28,806 nt of DNA from Phycisphaerae bacterium (GTDB lineage: Bacteria; Planctomycetota; Phycisphaerae; Tepidisphaerales; Tepidisphaeraceae), in assembly GCA_030448225.1 (NCBI GenBank), contig JAUJNJ010000085.1, forward strand, positions 1 through 28,806, in the 5' to 3' direction. The translations under genes and the position numbers were made by a program. The notes below the pieces were generated by a model that saw only the letters and a list, made by a program, of their open reading frames with translations, had not been told where the DNA came from and did not search any database. This document shows positions 18,807 to 27,815 of the stretch, in pieces; position 1 is the first letter of the stretch; the number at the start of each line of letters is the position of its first letter.

Positions 18807-19606
18807 ATGCGCGTGTTGATCATGGCGGACATGGAGGGCGTGAGCGGGATCGTCGTGTGGAGCAGGTGACCGGCGGCGCGCCTCTACGAGGAGTGCCGCC
18901 GGCTCTACACCGGAGATCAACGCCGCCGTCCGCGGCGCTAAGGCGGCGGGCCGCGACCGAGATCGTCGTCGTCGACTGCCACGGCGCGGGGCAGGGGTGG
19001 AACTTCAACTCGCTCGTGCCCGAACTGCTCGACCCCGACTGCACGTGGGTCAGCCACCATCCTGGTCGCGGTACACCGAGCTGCTGGAAACCAGGTGCGA
19101 CGTCGCGCTGATGATCGCGATGCACGCCCGCTACCGGCACGCCGGACGGCGTGCTGTGCCACACGATCTCCACCACGACCTGGCGACCTGTTCTTCAACG
19201 ACACGTGCGTCGGCGAGTTCGGCATCAACTGCGCGCTGTGCGGCCACTACGGCGTGCCCGTCGCCCTCATCACCGGCGACGCCACCTACCGCCAGGGCGC
19301 GAGCTGCTCGGCGACAAGCTCGCGGCGTGATGGCGGTGAAGGCGGCCTGTCGCGCTACTCGGCCCGGCAACATCCCGCCGGTGCGGGCGAGGCGGATATT
19401 CAGGAGGGCGTCGAAGCGGCCGTGCGCCGTCCTGGCCCCAGCCCTACGTGCCGGCGAAGCGACGACGATCTCGATCAACCTCGGCACGGTCGACAGCGCC
19501 CAACCAGTTCCGCGGCCGGGCGGGCGTGGAGATCGTCGAGCCGCTGAAGGTCGTCAGCCGGGGGAAGGACTGGATGCAGGCGTGGGACCAGATCTGGCAC
19601 TGGTAG
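18807..19606 (+). pseudogene. M55 family D-aminopeptidase (DppA-like), many frameshifts
   Basis: ATG 18807 begins MRVLIMADMEGVSGIVVW, whose Asp and Glu in ADMEG are metal ligands in DppA. The signal then hops between frames: EQVTGGAPLYEECRRLYT-like, EINAAVRGAKAAG, TEIVVVDCHGAGQGWNF (His ligand), LVPELLDPDCTWVSHHP, ELLETRCDVALMIAMHAR (His ligand), LFFNDTCVGEFGINCALCGH (Glu ligand), YGVPVALITGD, TTISINLGTVDSA, and EIVEPLKVVSRGKDWMQAWD to TAG 19604-19606. At least eight indels are needed for the expected length of about 270. All metal ligands survive. M55 peptidases release D-amino acids from peptides and are linked to peptidoglycan peptide recycling or scavenging; the zinc enzyme is cytosolic. 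Its divergent neighbour is the ferritin-like gene. Confidence 0.85.
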
Positions 19607-19796
19607 CGCGCGACGGTCGGAAATAGTGGAGCCCCGACCGTCGCCCAAGATATGATCGGGCGTCGCGCTGGGGCCGACGCCCCAGATGTCGGCTGTCCCC
19701 GGCGACCCGGAACGAGTGCCGCCGAGTGCGGCCGCAAAGTTGCCGAGCCGAATCTGTTTGCACGAGTCACTGAACGGCCGCACGAGTTATTCGATC

Positions 19797-21062
19797 ATGG
19801 CAGATTCCGAGCACGACCACCTTCGTTCCGCTGCGAGTCGACGAGCAACTGACGCTCGGCTTGCGTACGGCGTCGTCGGCGCGGTGCTGGCGGCGGTGAT
19901 CGCGGTGGTGCTCGTCGGCGTTCTGGCGCCAGACCCGGCCGCCTGGGCGGACTCGCGCGAGAACCAATTGACGAATCCGCCAGGCATGGCGGACCGCCTC
20001 GACTTCATCGACACGCGCGAAGCCTTCGTCGCCGGCGAGCGGCAGCGCGTGGAGCTGGTCGACACCTCGCCGCCGCGGCTCGTGCTGGCCGACGGCCGGA
20101 ACGACGAGTACCCGCGCGAGGGGACGTGGACGTCGCGGCAGGTCGACACTGCGTTCGCCTTCACCGAACTCGTCCCCTCGTGGAACATCCGCACGCCGGC
20201 CGACACCGGCGTTTGGCTCGACGTGCGCGTCCGCGACGCGTCGCGCGGCACGTGGTCGCCGTGGCTGTTCCTCGGGACGTGGGGCCGCACGACCCGCGAC
20301 GGCCGGCGCGTCACGACCTTCCGCGACGGCGCGGTGAACACCGATTACATCGCGCTCCGCCGGCCGGCGGACGCGTATCAGGTGCGGGTATCGTTCCAGA
20401 GCTTCAGCATCGACGCGAACGTCAAGCCCGAAGTCCGCCGGGTGTCGGTCGCTTACTCCGGCGTCGCGCCGCGGCTTGCGGAATCGACGCCCGCGCCGCC
20501 GGCCGACGCCTGGGCCCGCGACCTCCGCGTCCCGTTTCGGACGCAGAACGACGCCGCCAAGTGCGTCAGCGGCGAGATCTGCTCGCCGACGTCGCTGTCG
20601 ATGGTGATGCACCACTTCGGCGTCGACCGCCCGACGCACGAGAACGCGCTGGTCGTCTACGACGCCGAGTACGACATCTTCGGCAACTGGGGTCGGGCCG
20701 TCGCGCGGGCGGGCGAACTCGGGTTCGACGCGTGGTTGGCCCGCTTCCGCAACTGGGATCAAGTGAAGGCGGAGATCGCGCGCGGCCAGCCGGTCATCGC
20801 CTCGATCCGCTTCCGCGCCGGCGAGTTCCCCGGCAACGTGCTCGACAAGACGGCCGGGCACCTCATCGTCGTCCGCGGCTTCACGCCGGGCGGCGACGTG
20901 ATCGTCAACGACCCCGCCAGCCGCGACCGCGGCAACGGCATCGTCTACTCCGCCGACGCGCTCGCCCGCGCCTGGTTCGGCCACGGCGGCGTCGGTTACG
21001 TCGTCCGCCCCGCCGGTGGCGGCGCGTCGCCGGGACGCCTGGTGACGTCGTCGCAGAAGTAG
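19797..21062 (+). CDS. Membrane-anchored C39-like cysteine peptidase
   Basis: 421 residues, intact, although both neighbouring genes on the left are broken. A short basic cytoplasmic start is followed by one membrane segment (about 24-44, GVVGAVLAAVIAVVLVGVLA), so the bulk is outside. Residues about 75-225 form a beta-rich region (GTWTSRQVDTAFAFTELVPS, GVWLDVRVRDASRGTWSPW, TFRDGAVNTDYIALRR, VRVSFQSFSID) that looks like a substrate-binding sandwich. The peptidase domain starts with VPFRTQND; catalytic Cys262 lies in GEICSPTSLSMVM, His355 in AGHLIVVRGF and Asn371/Asp372 in VNDPAS. This fits the C39-like peptidase family 2 rather than the ABC-exporter C39 peptidases. The target is unknown. The ATG at 19797 is chosen because it sits just before the basic/membrane segment; the ribosome site is weak. 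Confidence 0.88.
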   Translation: MADSEHDHLRSAASRRATDARLAYGVVGAVLAAVIAVVLVGVLAPDPAAWADSRENQLTNPPGMADRLDFIDTREAFVAGERQRVELVDTSPPRLVLADGRNDEYPREGTWTSRQVDTAFAFTELVPSWNIRTPADTGVWLDVRVRDASRGTWSPWLFLGTWGRTTRDGRRVTTFRDGAVNTDYIALRRPADAYQVRVSFQSFSIDANVKPEVRRVSVAYSGVAPRLAESTPAPPADAWARDLRVPFRTQNDAAKCVSGEICSPTSLSMVMHHFGVDRPTHENALVVYDAEYDIFGNWGRAVARAGELGFDAWLARFRNWDQVKAEIARGQPVIASIRFRAGEFPGNVLDKTAGHLIVVRGFTPGGDVIVNDPASRDRGNGIVYSADALARAWFGHGGVGYVVRPAGGGASPGRLVTSSQK

Positions 21063-21439
21063 CGACGGGCGCTGCGTCCCTCGGGGCACACGCCGATCGC
21101 CCTGTGCTTCACCCGATCGCCATCACTACGGGCACAGAGCGTCGTCGACGGACCAGTCGCTCCCGGGACATCGCAAATATCGTCCGGAGCCCGCGCCTGC
21201 CTTCGTAGTCGTAGCGGCGTTGTCACCTCAAGTGACCACGCCAGAGAAGCCGCAAGGCGAACGAAACTGACCAACCTAAGGTGGCACCACTCTCATCGGG
21301 CCACCGCGCACGCGCTCGCGTCCCAGTTCAAGAGCATGGTCATTGGCTCGCGCGCGCGGGCCTCCGCCATTGATTCGGCGCGCCACCGGATCAATGATCG
21401 GCGCGCGGCGTTGCCGCGCGGATCAAACACGGAGATTCC
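21063..21439. other. No gene recognised between C39-like peptidase and aldo/keto reductase
   Basis: 377 bases, GC-rich, without an open frame showing protein motifs. It carries a GC hairpin immediately upstream of the reductase (listed separately) and no obvious terminator for the peptidase gene. Confidence 0.55.
21396..21424 (+). other. Hairpin just upstream of the aldo/keto reductase ribosome site
   Basis: GATCGGCGCGCGGC and GCCGCGCGGATC can form a stem of about 12 bp (two bulged bases) with a short loop. There is no T-run, so it is not a normal terminator; being 16 bases before the ATG at 21440 it could affect initiation. Chance pairing in GC-rich DNA is possible. Confidence 0.35.
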
Positions 21440-22387
21440 ATGCAATACCGGCGGCTCGGGGATTCGGGGATCAAGTTTTCGGAGATCGGCCTCGGCGGGT
21501 GGCTCACGTTCGGCAACGCGCTGGAGCGCGAGCGGGCGGCGGCGGTGATGGACAAGGCGTTCGACGTCGGCATCAACTTCTACGACACCGCCAACGTCTA
21601 TGCGCAGGGCAAGTGCGAGGCCGCGTGGGGCGAGCTGCTGAAGGGCCGCCGCCGCGACTCGTACGTGCTGGCGACGAAGGTTTACTTCCCGATGGGCCAG
21701 GGCCCCAACGACCGGGGCCTGTCGCGCAAGCACATCATGGAGCAGTGCCACGCCAGCCTGCGGCGGCTCGGCACCGAGTACATCGACCTCTACCAGTGCC
21801 ACCGCTACGACGAGCAGACGCCGCTCGAGGAGACCGTCCGCGCGATGGACGATCTCGTGCGACAGGGGAAGATCCTGTACTGGGGCTTCTCCGAATGGTC
21901 GGCCGAGCAGATCGGCCGTTGCCTGCAGATCTGCGGCAACGGGTTCTACGCGCCCAAGAGCAGCCAGCCGCAGTACAGCCTGATCCACCGCCACATCGAG
22001 GCCGACGTGATGCCGCTGTGCGCGTCGGCGGGGATCGGGCAGGTCGTGTGGTCGCCGCTGGGGCCGGGCCTCCTCACCGGCCAGTACAAGCCCGGCCAGC
22101 CGCTGCCCGGCGACAGCCGGGCGACCGACGACCGGCAGCACAATTTCATCAAGGACCTCGTACGCGACCGGGCGCTGCTCGAGACGGTGCAGCGCCTCGT
22201 CCCGGTCGCGCAGGAGCACGGGTGCACGATGCGCGCAGCCGCGCTCGCGTGGGTGCTCCGGCGGGGCGAGGTGACGAGCTGCATCATCGGCGCGACACGC
22301 CCGCAGCAGGTCGAGGAGAACGCCGAGGCGAGCGGGATCCGGCTGGATGAGAACGCGGTCCGGCGCGTGGAGGAGATTATGGCGTGA
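21440..22387 (+). CDS. Aldo/keto reductase (potassium-channel beta-subunit-like group)
   Basis: 315 residues, intact. Start ATG 21440 follows CGGAGATT. The NADPH-dependent oxidoreductase tetrad is visible: Asp49 in FYDTAN, Tyr54 in NVYAQG, Lys80 in LATKVYF and His121 in LYQCHRYDEQTP. Other family features are GLGGWLTFG near the start, ILYWGFSEWSAEQI, WSPLGPGLLTGQYKPG and the C-terminal coenzyme-binding SCIIGATRPQQVEENAEASG. The PQYSLIHRHIE and LLTGQY motifs fit the AKR6/Kv-beta-like group rather than sugar AKR1s. The physiological substrate is unknown. Confidence 0.95.
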   Translation: MQYRRLGDSGIKFSEIGLGGWLTFGNALERERAAAVMDKAFDVGINFYDTANVYAQGKCEAAWGELLKGRRRDSYVLATKVYFPMGQGPNDRGLSRKHIMEQCHASLRRLGTEYIDLYQCHRYDEQTPLEETVRAMDDLVRQGKILYWGFSEWSAEQIGRCLQICGNGFYAPKSSQPQYSLIHRHIEADVMPLCASAGIGQVVWSPLGPGLLTGQYKPGQPLPGDSRATDDRQHNFIKDLVRDRALLETVQRLVPVAQEHGCTMRAAALAWVLRRGEVTSCIIGATRPQQVEENAEASGIRLDENAVRRVEEIMA

Positions 22388-22780
22388 TCGCAGCAGATGC
22401 CACTGCAATCATGTCCGCGGAACGCACGCTGCGGAGACGACGTGACCAGGATCTGTCTTTGCAACCGGCCATGGCGACGCCTGCGCCCGGTGGACGGCGC
22501 AGTCGGAAGTTTCCGGAGAGAGTCGCCGCTGCGGGTCGAGTCGCCGCCGTGGGTCGACCGACCGTTGTGACGCCGCAACGCGCTGGGGACGACGTTGTGA
22601 CGCACCCCGCGATCACCTCGCGCGCGCCCCGCCGGAGGCTCCACGACGAACGAGCTGGCGAGGATGCTGCCCTTCTCGTCGCTCAGTTGCCCTTCGATGA
22701 TGCGCGCATGCGTCTCGTCGAAGGCCGGGCGGGCGAGCCGGGCCGGCGGGCGGAAATGGCATCGGACGCGGACGGGGCGG
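22388..22780. other. No gene recognised; one coding-like stretch on the minus strand
   Basis: 393 bases between the reductase stop and the kinase stop. On the minus strand, bases about 22640-22740 would read FDETHARIIEGQLSDEKGSI followed by LASSFVVEPPA, acidic and unlike the arginine-rich shadow frames around it. It has no start of its own and could be a C-terminal extension of the kinase protein lost to a frameshift, or a remnant gene. I do not recognise it. Confidence 0.4.
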
Positions 22781-25207
22781 CTACTGCATCAAGAGCCGCC
22801 GGTTGCGGAGCTTGGCGGTCCAGACGATCGCGACGAGGACGCCCGCGCCGAGCAGGAGCGCGACGCCGGCCCAGCCGGCGAGGCGGCGGACGAGCTGGCG
22901 GTCGAGCGCGATCGCGTCGTCGTAAGGCGTCCGCACGATCACGACGAGGTGCGTGTTGCCGACCTGCGCGAAGCCCGCGAGCCAGTCGCCGGCGTAGCGG
23001 CGGGGGTCGAACCGGCCGAGGCGAGCGCGGCGCCACCGGGTCGCGGTAGTCGGCGGCGAAGACCGGCGGGCCCGGGCGCGCTGAGGTCGAGCTGCTCGCG
23101 CGACGTCGACGGCTCGAACGCCCGCAGCCGCGGGTGGTCGACCGGCACGTACTGCCCGTGCGACAGGCCCTCGTGCAGCAACACGATGCTGGGCCCGCGC
23201 CGCCCGCGCCAGCCCCGGCGGAATCTCGCGCGCCGAAGCCGCACCGCGGCCCGGTTCGGCCCGAACGGCATTGGCACGGCTCGCCGCCGCGGCTCGAATC
23301 GCCGCCGTCCGCTTCGCGCTGGCCCGCCGCCGCGCTGGCCCGCGGCGCTGGTCGATGTTGGCACGGCGGGCTTCAGGTGGGGGCCGCGGTTCCGGCGCCG
23401 CCCGTGTCGGCGGGGCCCGCGTCGATGCGGCCGTCATCGACGAGGCCGTCGTCCGGCAAGCCGAGTTCATTGGCGTGGCCGGCGTCGCCGCCGGATTCGA
23501 GTTGGGCGGCGAGGGTGGCCGAGCGGTGTTCGCCCTTGAAGTTCAGCGAGCCGAACGTCGGGTCGGTCGCGACGGTGACGACGAACGCGCCGAGGAACGT
23601 CCCGTCCTCGCCGAGGATCGGGCGGGTGATGCCGATCTTGTACATCCGGTCGGCCTTGCTCTGGAACGCGCGCGACACGTACGCCCGCCCGCGCCCTCGG
23701 CCGCGTAGCGTCTTCGCCCCTGGAAGTAGTCGCGGTCGTCGAACCGCGTCTGGTAGTAGCCGGCCGGCGTCGGCCGGGCCAGCGGCCGCGGGCGAGGCCG
23801 TCGTCCTCATGATGAACAGGCTGTCGAACGCGAGCTGGTGCCCGTCCTCAGCGCAGCCTCGCCGCGGGTCGTTGAACTCGTCGAACACGCGGCGGAGGTA
23901 GTCGGTGGCGAAGCGCGGTCGCCCGAGCGGGCGAGCGTGGCGTGACCTCGTCGTCGCGGTCGGCCGTGTGCTCGAAGCGCCGCAGTAGTCGCGCAGTTGC
24001 AGCAGCGCGCGGTGCCGGCGATCCACTGGGCGGCGTAGGCGTTGGTCTGGAGGACGTCGTTCACGCGGGCCGTGCGCGCTGCGCGGGCGACGAAGATCGA
24101 CGCGAACACCATGAACGCCAGCGACGCCAGCACGGTCACGGCGAAGCCGGCCGTGAGCCGGCGCTTCGACCACCGCCACAGCCGTACCGCCCGCCCGACC
24201 GGCCGGGCGAGGATCGGCTCGCCGTTGGCGAACTGCGTCAGCTCGTCGGCGAGTTCCTCGGCCGACGCGTAGCGGTTGTGGCGGTCCTTCTCGAGGCACT
24301 TGAGGCAGATCGTCTCGAGGTCCGGATCGATCGCGTCGTCGATCGTCGTCGGGTGGGCGGCTCGCGCACGAGCGCAGCGTCTCGTGGGAGCGTCTCGGCC
24401 TCGAACGGCACGCGGCCGGTCAGCAGCTCGTACAGCACGCGCCGAGGCTGTAGACGTCGGCGGCGGTCGTGATCTCCTTCACGCGGCCGCCGGCCTGCTC
24501 GGGGGCCATGTAGGCGGGCGTGCCGATGATCGTGCCGGTGTGCGTCCGGCTGCCGGCGGCGCCGTCGACGCGCTTGGCGACGCCGAAGTCGCTGACGTAC
24601 GGCTTGCCGTCGGCGTCGAGCAGCAGGTTGCCCGGCTTGAGGTCGCGATGCAGGATGCCGCGGCGGTGACCGTGGTGGACCGCCCTGCGCACGTCGCCAT
24701 CGGCGCGGCGGCGGCCTCGTGGTCTTTCCGGAACTCGTCGACCTTCGCGGCGAGGTTCGCCGTCGATGTACTTCATCGTGAAGTACGGGCGGTCCTCGTA
24801 CGCGCCGACGTCGTAGATCGGCACGATGTGCGGGTGGTCGAGGTTTCGCCGCCTGCGCCTCGGCGTGGAAGCTGCACCTCCTGCTCGGTGGCGAGGCGGC
24901 CGCCGATGATCATCTCAGCCGCGACGACGCGGTCGACGCTGATCTGGCGTGCCTTGTAGACCACGCCCATCCCGCCGCTGGCGATGCGCTCGATGATCTC
25001 GTAGTCGCCGAACCGCGTGTTGGGCGGCGCCTCGCCGCCGGCGCGCGGGGCCCGGCGGCGGCGTCGTCGGCGAGCGTGGGCGCGCCCGGCCGTCCGGGTG
25101 CCGGCGGCGCGGCGCCGCCGCCGAGCAGGCAGCGGGGGCAGAGCCCGGCCGGGCGCGTCGGGGGCGACGTCGGCGCCGCAGGTTGGGCAGGCGGTGGTGG
25201 TCGTCAT
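22781..25207 (-). pseudogene. Zinc-ribbon Ser/Thr protein kinase with transmembrane Cache-type sensor, many frameshifts
   Basis: ATG 25207 opens a zinc ribbon ([12 protein letters not shown] and a second Cys pair in frame-corrected LCPRC), then the kinase domain: glycine loop [14 protein letters not shown], then [20 protein letters not shown], catalytic loop [50 protein letters not shown] and [16 protein letters not shown] membrane segment (FAVTVLASLAFMVFASIFVA) leads to an external sensor of the double-Cache type (DSLFIMRT, DYFQGAKTL-like, AYVSRAFQSKADRMYKIGIT, LGEDGTFLGAFVVTVATDP), then a second membrane segment (GWAGVALLLGAGVLVAIVW) and a short tail. More than ten indels break the frame over 2.4 kb. 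The VAIK-type lysine reads as Glu because an extra G and a missing A cancel at 24914-24919. It probably pairs with the ECF sigma factor 470 bases upstream on the same strand. Confidence 0.85.
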
Positions 25208-25302
25208 ACGTCGCTTCCGCGTCGACCGACGCGGGCGGGGAAACAACAACGCGTCCGTGGCGGAGCGGCACCCGGTTCACAGTGGAGCCGACCCGTCCGC
25301 TC

Positions 25303-25640
25303 GCCCCCGTACTCGGGGGAGAGGGTTACAACCGGTTTCAAAACCTCCGAGGACCGTCATCCCGAGCGCGGCCGACTTTAGGGCGAAAGTCGCTTGGGAA
25401 CCCTCTCCCCCGATGACGCGCGCCCAGCGTACCGGCAAGAGGGTGAGGGGATCTGAGCGTCTCGTCGCCGGCGAGGATCCCTCCCCTCCTCTCCTGAGTA
25501 CAGGGAAGAGGGGAGGACGAGCACATCTCGTCGCCGTCCGCCCCTCTCCCTGAGTACTTCGCAGAGGGTGCGCGCGTCACGCGAGGGTGCGGGCGGCGTC
25601 GTCGCCCAACCCTCTCCCGTGCATACAGGGGCGAGGGGGG
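25303..25640. repeat. Cluster of five related palindromes (CCCTCTCCC ... GTAC ... GAGGG)
   Basis: Five imperfect inverted repeats lie between the sigma-factor stop and the kinase start: 25303-25327, 25400-25450, 25489-25526, 25541-25570 and 25609-25640. Each has a C/T-rich arm such as CCCTCTCCC and a complementary GAGAGGG or GAGGGG arm; three carry GAGTAC or GTACTC at the centre. Copy three is close to perfect (CCTCCCCTC pairing with GAGGGGAGG). They resemble dispersed REP-type intergenic palindromes of high-GC bacteria. They could act as transcription attenuators or be mobile REP-like elements; no transposase is present. Confidence 0.75.
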
Positions 25641-25680
25641 AAAGTTACCGCGAGGGTCGGGGCGTGTTGCGAGCGGAGGC

Positions 25681-26415
25681 TCACCCGGACAGCGCCTGGA
25701 ACAGGTCGCGGATCTCCTCGTCCACGCCCGCCTCGCTGTCGACGGTCTCGGCGATGCTCGCGCAGGATCTCGCGGTAGCGGGTGCAGGCGGTGGGCGGCG
25801 ACCTTCACCGCGCCGCCCCTCGGTCATCCCCAGCCGCAGGCCGACGTCGGCGTAGGGATTGGTCGCGGCCTCGCCGGCGAGCGACGGCTTGATCGCCTCG
25901 AACAGCGCGCCTCGGCGCTCGCACTCGGGCGAGGGTCGCCAGCGTCTGTTCGAGCAGGGTCAGCGCCCAGCGGCGGTCGAAGACGCGCCGGGGGTGAGGT
26001 CGTGCGACGGCTCGCGCAGGTAGCGGCCCTCGGCGTCCTCGGCGTCGATGCTGAGGATCGACTTCCGGCCGCCGCCGCGCTTCAGGCGCGGTCCCACTCG
26101 TTGGAGAGGAAGTGCTTCAGGCACCCGAGCAGCAGGAGCGGAACCGCCCGGCGTGCGGTCTGCCATCGCCAAATCGTTCTTCTCGAGCAGGCGGGCGAAG
26201 AAGCTCTGCGTGAGGTCCAGCGCCTCCTCGGGCGGGTAGCCGCGGCGGCGGACGAAGAGTAGATCGGGTACCAGTAGAGCTGGCAGAGCGTGCCGGAGCG
26301 TCGCCGCGCCTGGGGCGTGTCCCCCTCGCCGGCCGACAGCACGAGGCTCCACCGCGTGGTCTCGAACTGGCGGGGGCCGTTGGGCGTCGGCCCCGGTAGT
26401 GTCGGATGTGGCCAC
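25681..26415 (-). pseudogene. Planctomycete-type ECF RNA polymerase sigma factor, frameshifted
   Basis: The likely start is GTG 26415; the stop is TGA at 25681-25683. Segments are QFETTRWSLVLSAGEGDTPQ, VRRRGYPPEEALDLTQSFFA with RLLEKNDLAMADRTPG (sigma region 2), GCLKHFLSNEWDRA, KRGGGRKSILSIDAEDAEGR, then FDRRWALTLLEQTLATLA, NPYADVGLRLGMTEG with KVAAHRLH (region 4 helix-turn-helix), and IAETVDSEAGVDEEIRDLFQ at the end. This order is characteristic of the ECF subgroup expanded in Planctomycetes and commonly encoded next to Ser/Thr kinases. At least six indels interrupt it. No anti-sigma gene is adjacent; the kinase downstream is the natural candidate regulator. Confidence 0.85.
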
Positions 26416-26520
26416 GCCGGCAGAGCAACTGACCGGCCGCCCCCGCCCGCGTTGGAGGATGGGCGGGCGTTTATAACGGCTGAGCCCGAACAACAAGGTG
26501 GCAGATTTCGCATTACACCT

Positions 26521-26929
26521 ATGAGTCTACCAGTCCGTCCAAATACAGCGGGTCGCGCCAAGCGCTGCCAATGCCGGAGTGTTCTCCGGGCGGGCGGAGC
26601 TGGAGGCGGACACGGGCGCGGGTTCGGGGCGCTGGCCAAGCGCGCTCGACTCGCAGTTCTCGATCGCCGGGGTGAAGTTCGGCCTCGACTCGATCGGCCC
26701 CCCGGCATCGGCGATACGATCACCGGCGTGATCGCGCTGTACCCGGTTTACATCGCAAAGAAGCACGGCTGGGGTGCTGCTCAGCGGATGACGTTCAACG
26801 TCATGGTCGACTGGCTCCCGGCCTGATCCAGTTGTCGGGGACGTGATCGACGTGCTCTACAAGGCCAACCTCAAGAACCTGAAGCTCCTCGAGGACGCCG
26901 TGGCGAAGAAACTCGTCAGCCGCCGCTAA
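26521..26929 (+). pseudogene. DUF4112 family membrane protein, frameshifted
   Basis: ATG 26521 begins the reading. The recognisable DUF4112 pattern is split across frames: LDSQFSIAGVKFGLDSI, then PGIGDTITGVIALYPVYIAK and MTFNVMVDWL, then VVGDVIDVLYKANLKNLKLL and DAVAKKLVSRR to TAA 26927-26929. The repeated P-G/V-I/V-G-D motif between two hydrophobic segments is typical of the family, which has no known function. Indels fall near 26640, 26695 and 26820. It is divergent from the sigma factor (105-base spacer) and is followed by a shared hairpin terminator. Confidence 0.75.
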
Positions 26930-27008
26930 CCCCACGGGCGAGTGTCCCCGCTTGGGCAGGGCCGCGAAGGGCAACGCGTCGCGGTGAAGCACGACACGCG
27001 ACCGCAAA

Positions 27009-27037
27009 GACGGGCGACCCATTGGGGGTCGCCCGTC
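27009..27037. terminator. Hairpin between convergent DUF4112 and lipoprotein genes
   Basis: A perfect 12-bp stem (GACGGGCGACCC 27009-27020, GGGTCGCCCGTC 27026-27037) with a 5-base loop. On the minus strand it is followed by TTTGC, on the plus strand by a less T-rich tract, so it can serve both genes, being about 80 bases past one stop and 100 past the other. Confidence 0.75.
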
Positions 27038-27138
27038 GTCGTTGGTTGATCGGTCCGGAGGACTTTGCCCGCTGACGCTGCGAAGCCGCTGCTCGCCGCG
27101 CGGTTCGGCCCGGGGCGGTCGGTCGAGGCCTCGGCGTC

Positions 27139-27815
27139 TTACGGCTCGACCGGCACCGCTCGACGCCTGCTCTTCGGCGGCCACGCGGGCGGCGGCCTGC
27201 TCCGCGCCCGCGCGACGGTCGTCTTCACGCCGGCCAGCAGGCGATCGACGCGCGGGCCGCTGTTGCGGGCGACGACGGTGCCCTCGAGCCGGGCCGGGCC
27301 GATCGGGTCGTTGAGGTCGCCCTGGTGGGCCGTCGGCTTCCAGCGAGGCGTTGCGGATGTCGAGGATCGTGACGTTCTCCTTGCGGGTCGGCGTGACGAA
27401 CGCGCGCCGCTGTACTCGATCATCTCCGTCGACCGACCGGTGTCGGACAGGACGTACCAGTCGACGGTGGCGTTGGTCGCGGTGGGGTTGTTCGCTTCGT
27501 GTCGCGCATCGGCTGCCAGAGCACGCGGACGTGCATCACCTGCCGCAGCGATCGGGCCGAGCCGGTGGTCCGGCCGGCGGCGTCGGCGGTGCCGGAGTCG
27601 CGGGTCAGGACGACGTCGAGGGACCCCTCGCCGTTGCGGCGGGCGTACGCCTCGGCGAACGGCTGGCTGTACGTCTTGCGCGGCCCCTTCAGCGACATCA
27701 CCCGCAGGTCCGACGTGGGCGACGAGCAGCCGACGCCGGCCAAAGTCACGACGGCGGCGACGGCCACCCAGCGGGCGGCGGCGACGGTTCGAACGATCAT
27801 TCGACGATGGATCAT
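27139..27815 (-). pseudogene. Lipoprotein of unknown function, frameshifted
   Basis: ATG 27815 (GGAG about 14 bases upstream) starts a lipoprotein signal: basic IHRRMIVR, hydrophobic WVAVAAVVTLAGVGC with a lipobox Cys. The mature part reads LRVMSLKGPRKTYSQPFAEA, then LDVVLTRDSGTADAAGRTTG and MHVRVLWQPMRDTKR, then shifts frame to NPTATNATVDWYVLSDTGRS and TEMIEYSGA, then again to NVTILDIRNASLEA, and a final GTVVARNSGPRVDRLLAGVK with an Ala/Pro/Arg-rich tail. Three or more indels are needed. I do not recognise a family; the beta-rich middle and lipid anchor suggest an envelope protein. Confidence 0.6.

Noticed and set aside
14405..19606. A real genomic island of decaying genes.
   Set aside because: Composition matches the flanks, there are no mobile-element genes or attachment repeats, and the genes keep all catalytic residues apart from indels.
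25303..25640. The palindrome cluster as a possible CRISPR array.
   Set aside because: Copies are imperfect, palindromic throughout, differ in length and spacing, and no cas gene is near.
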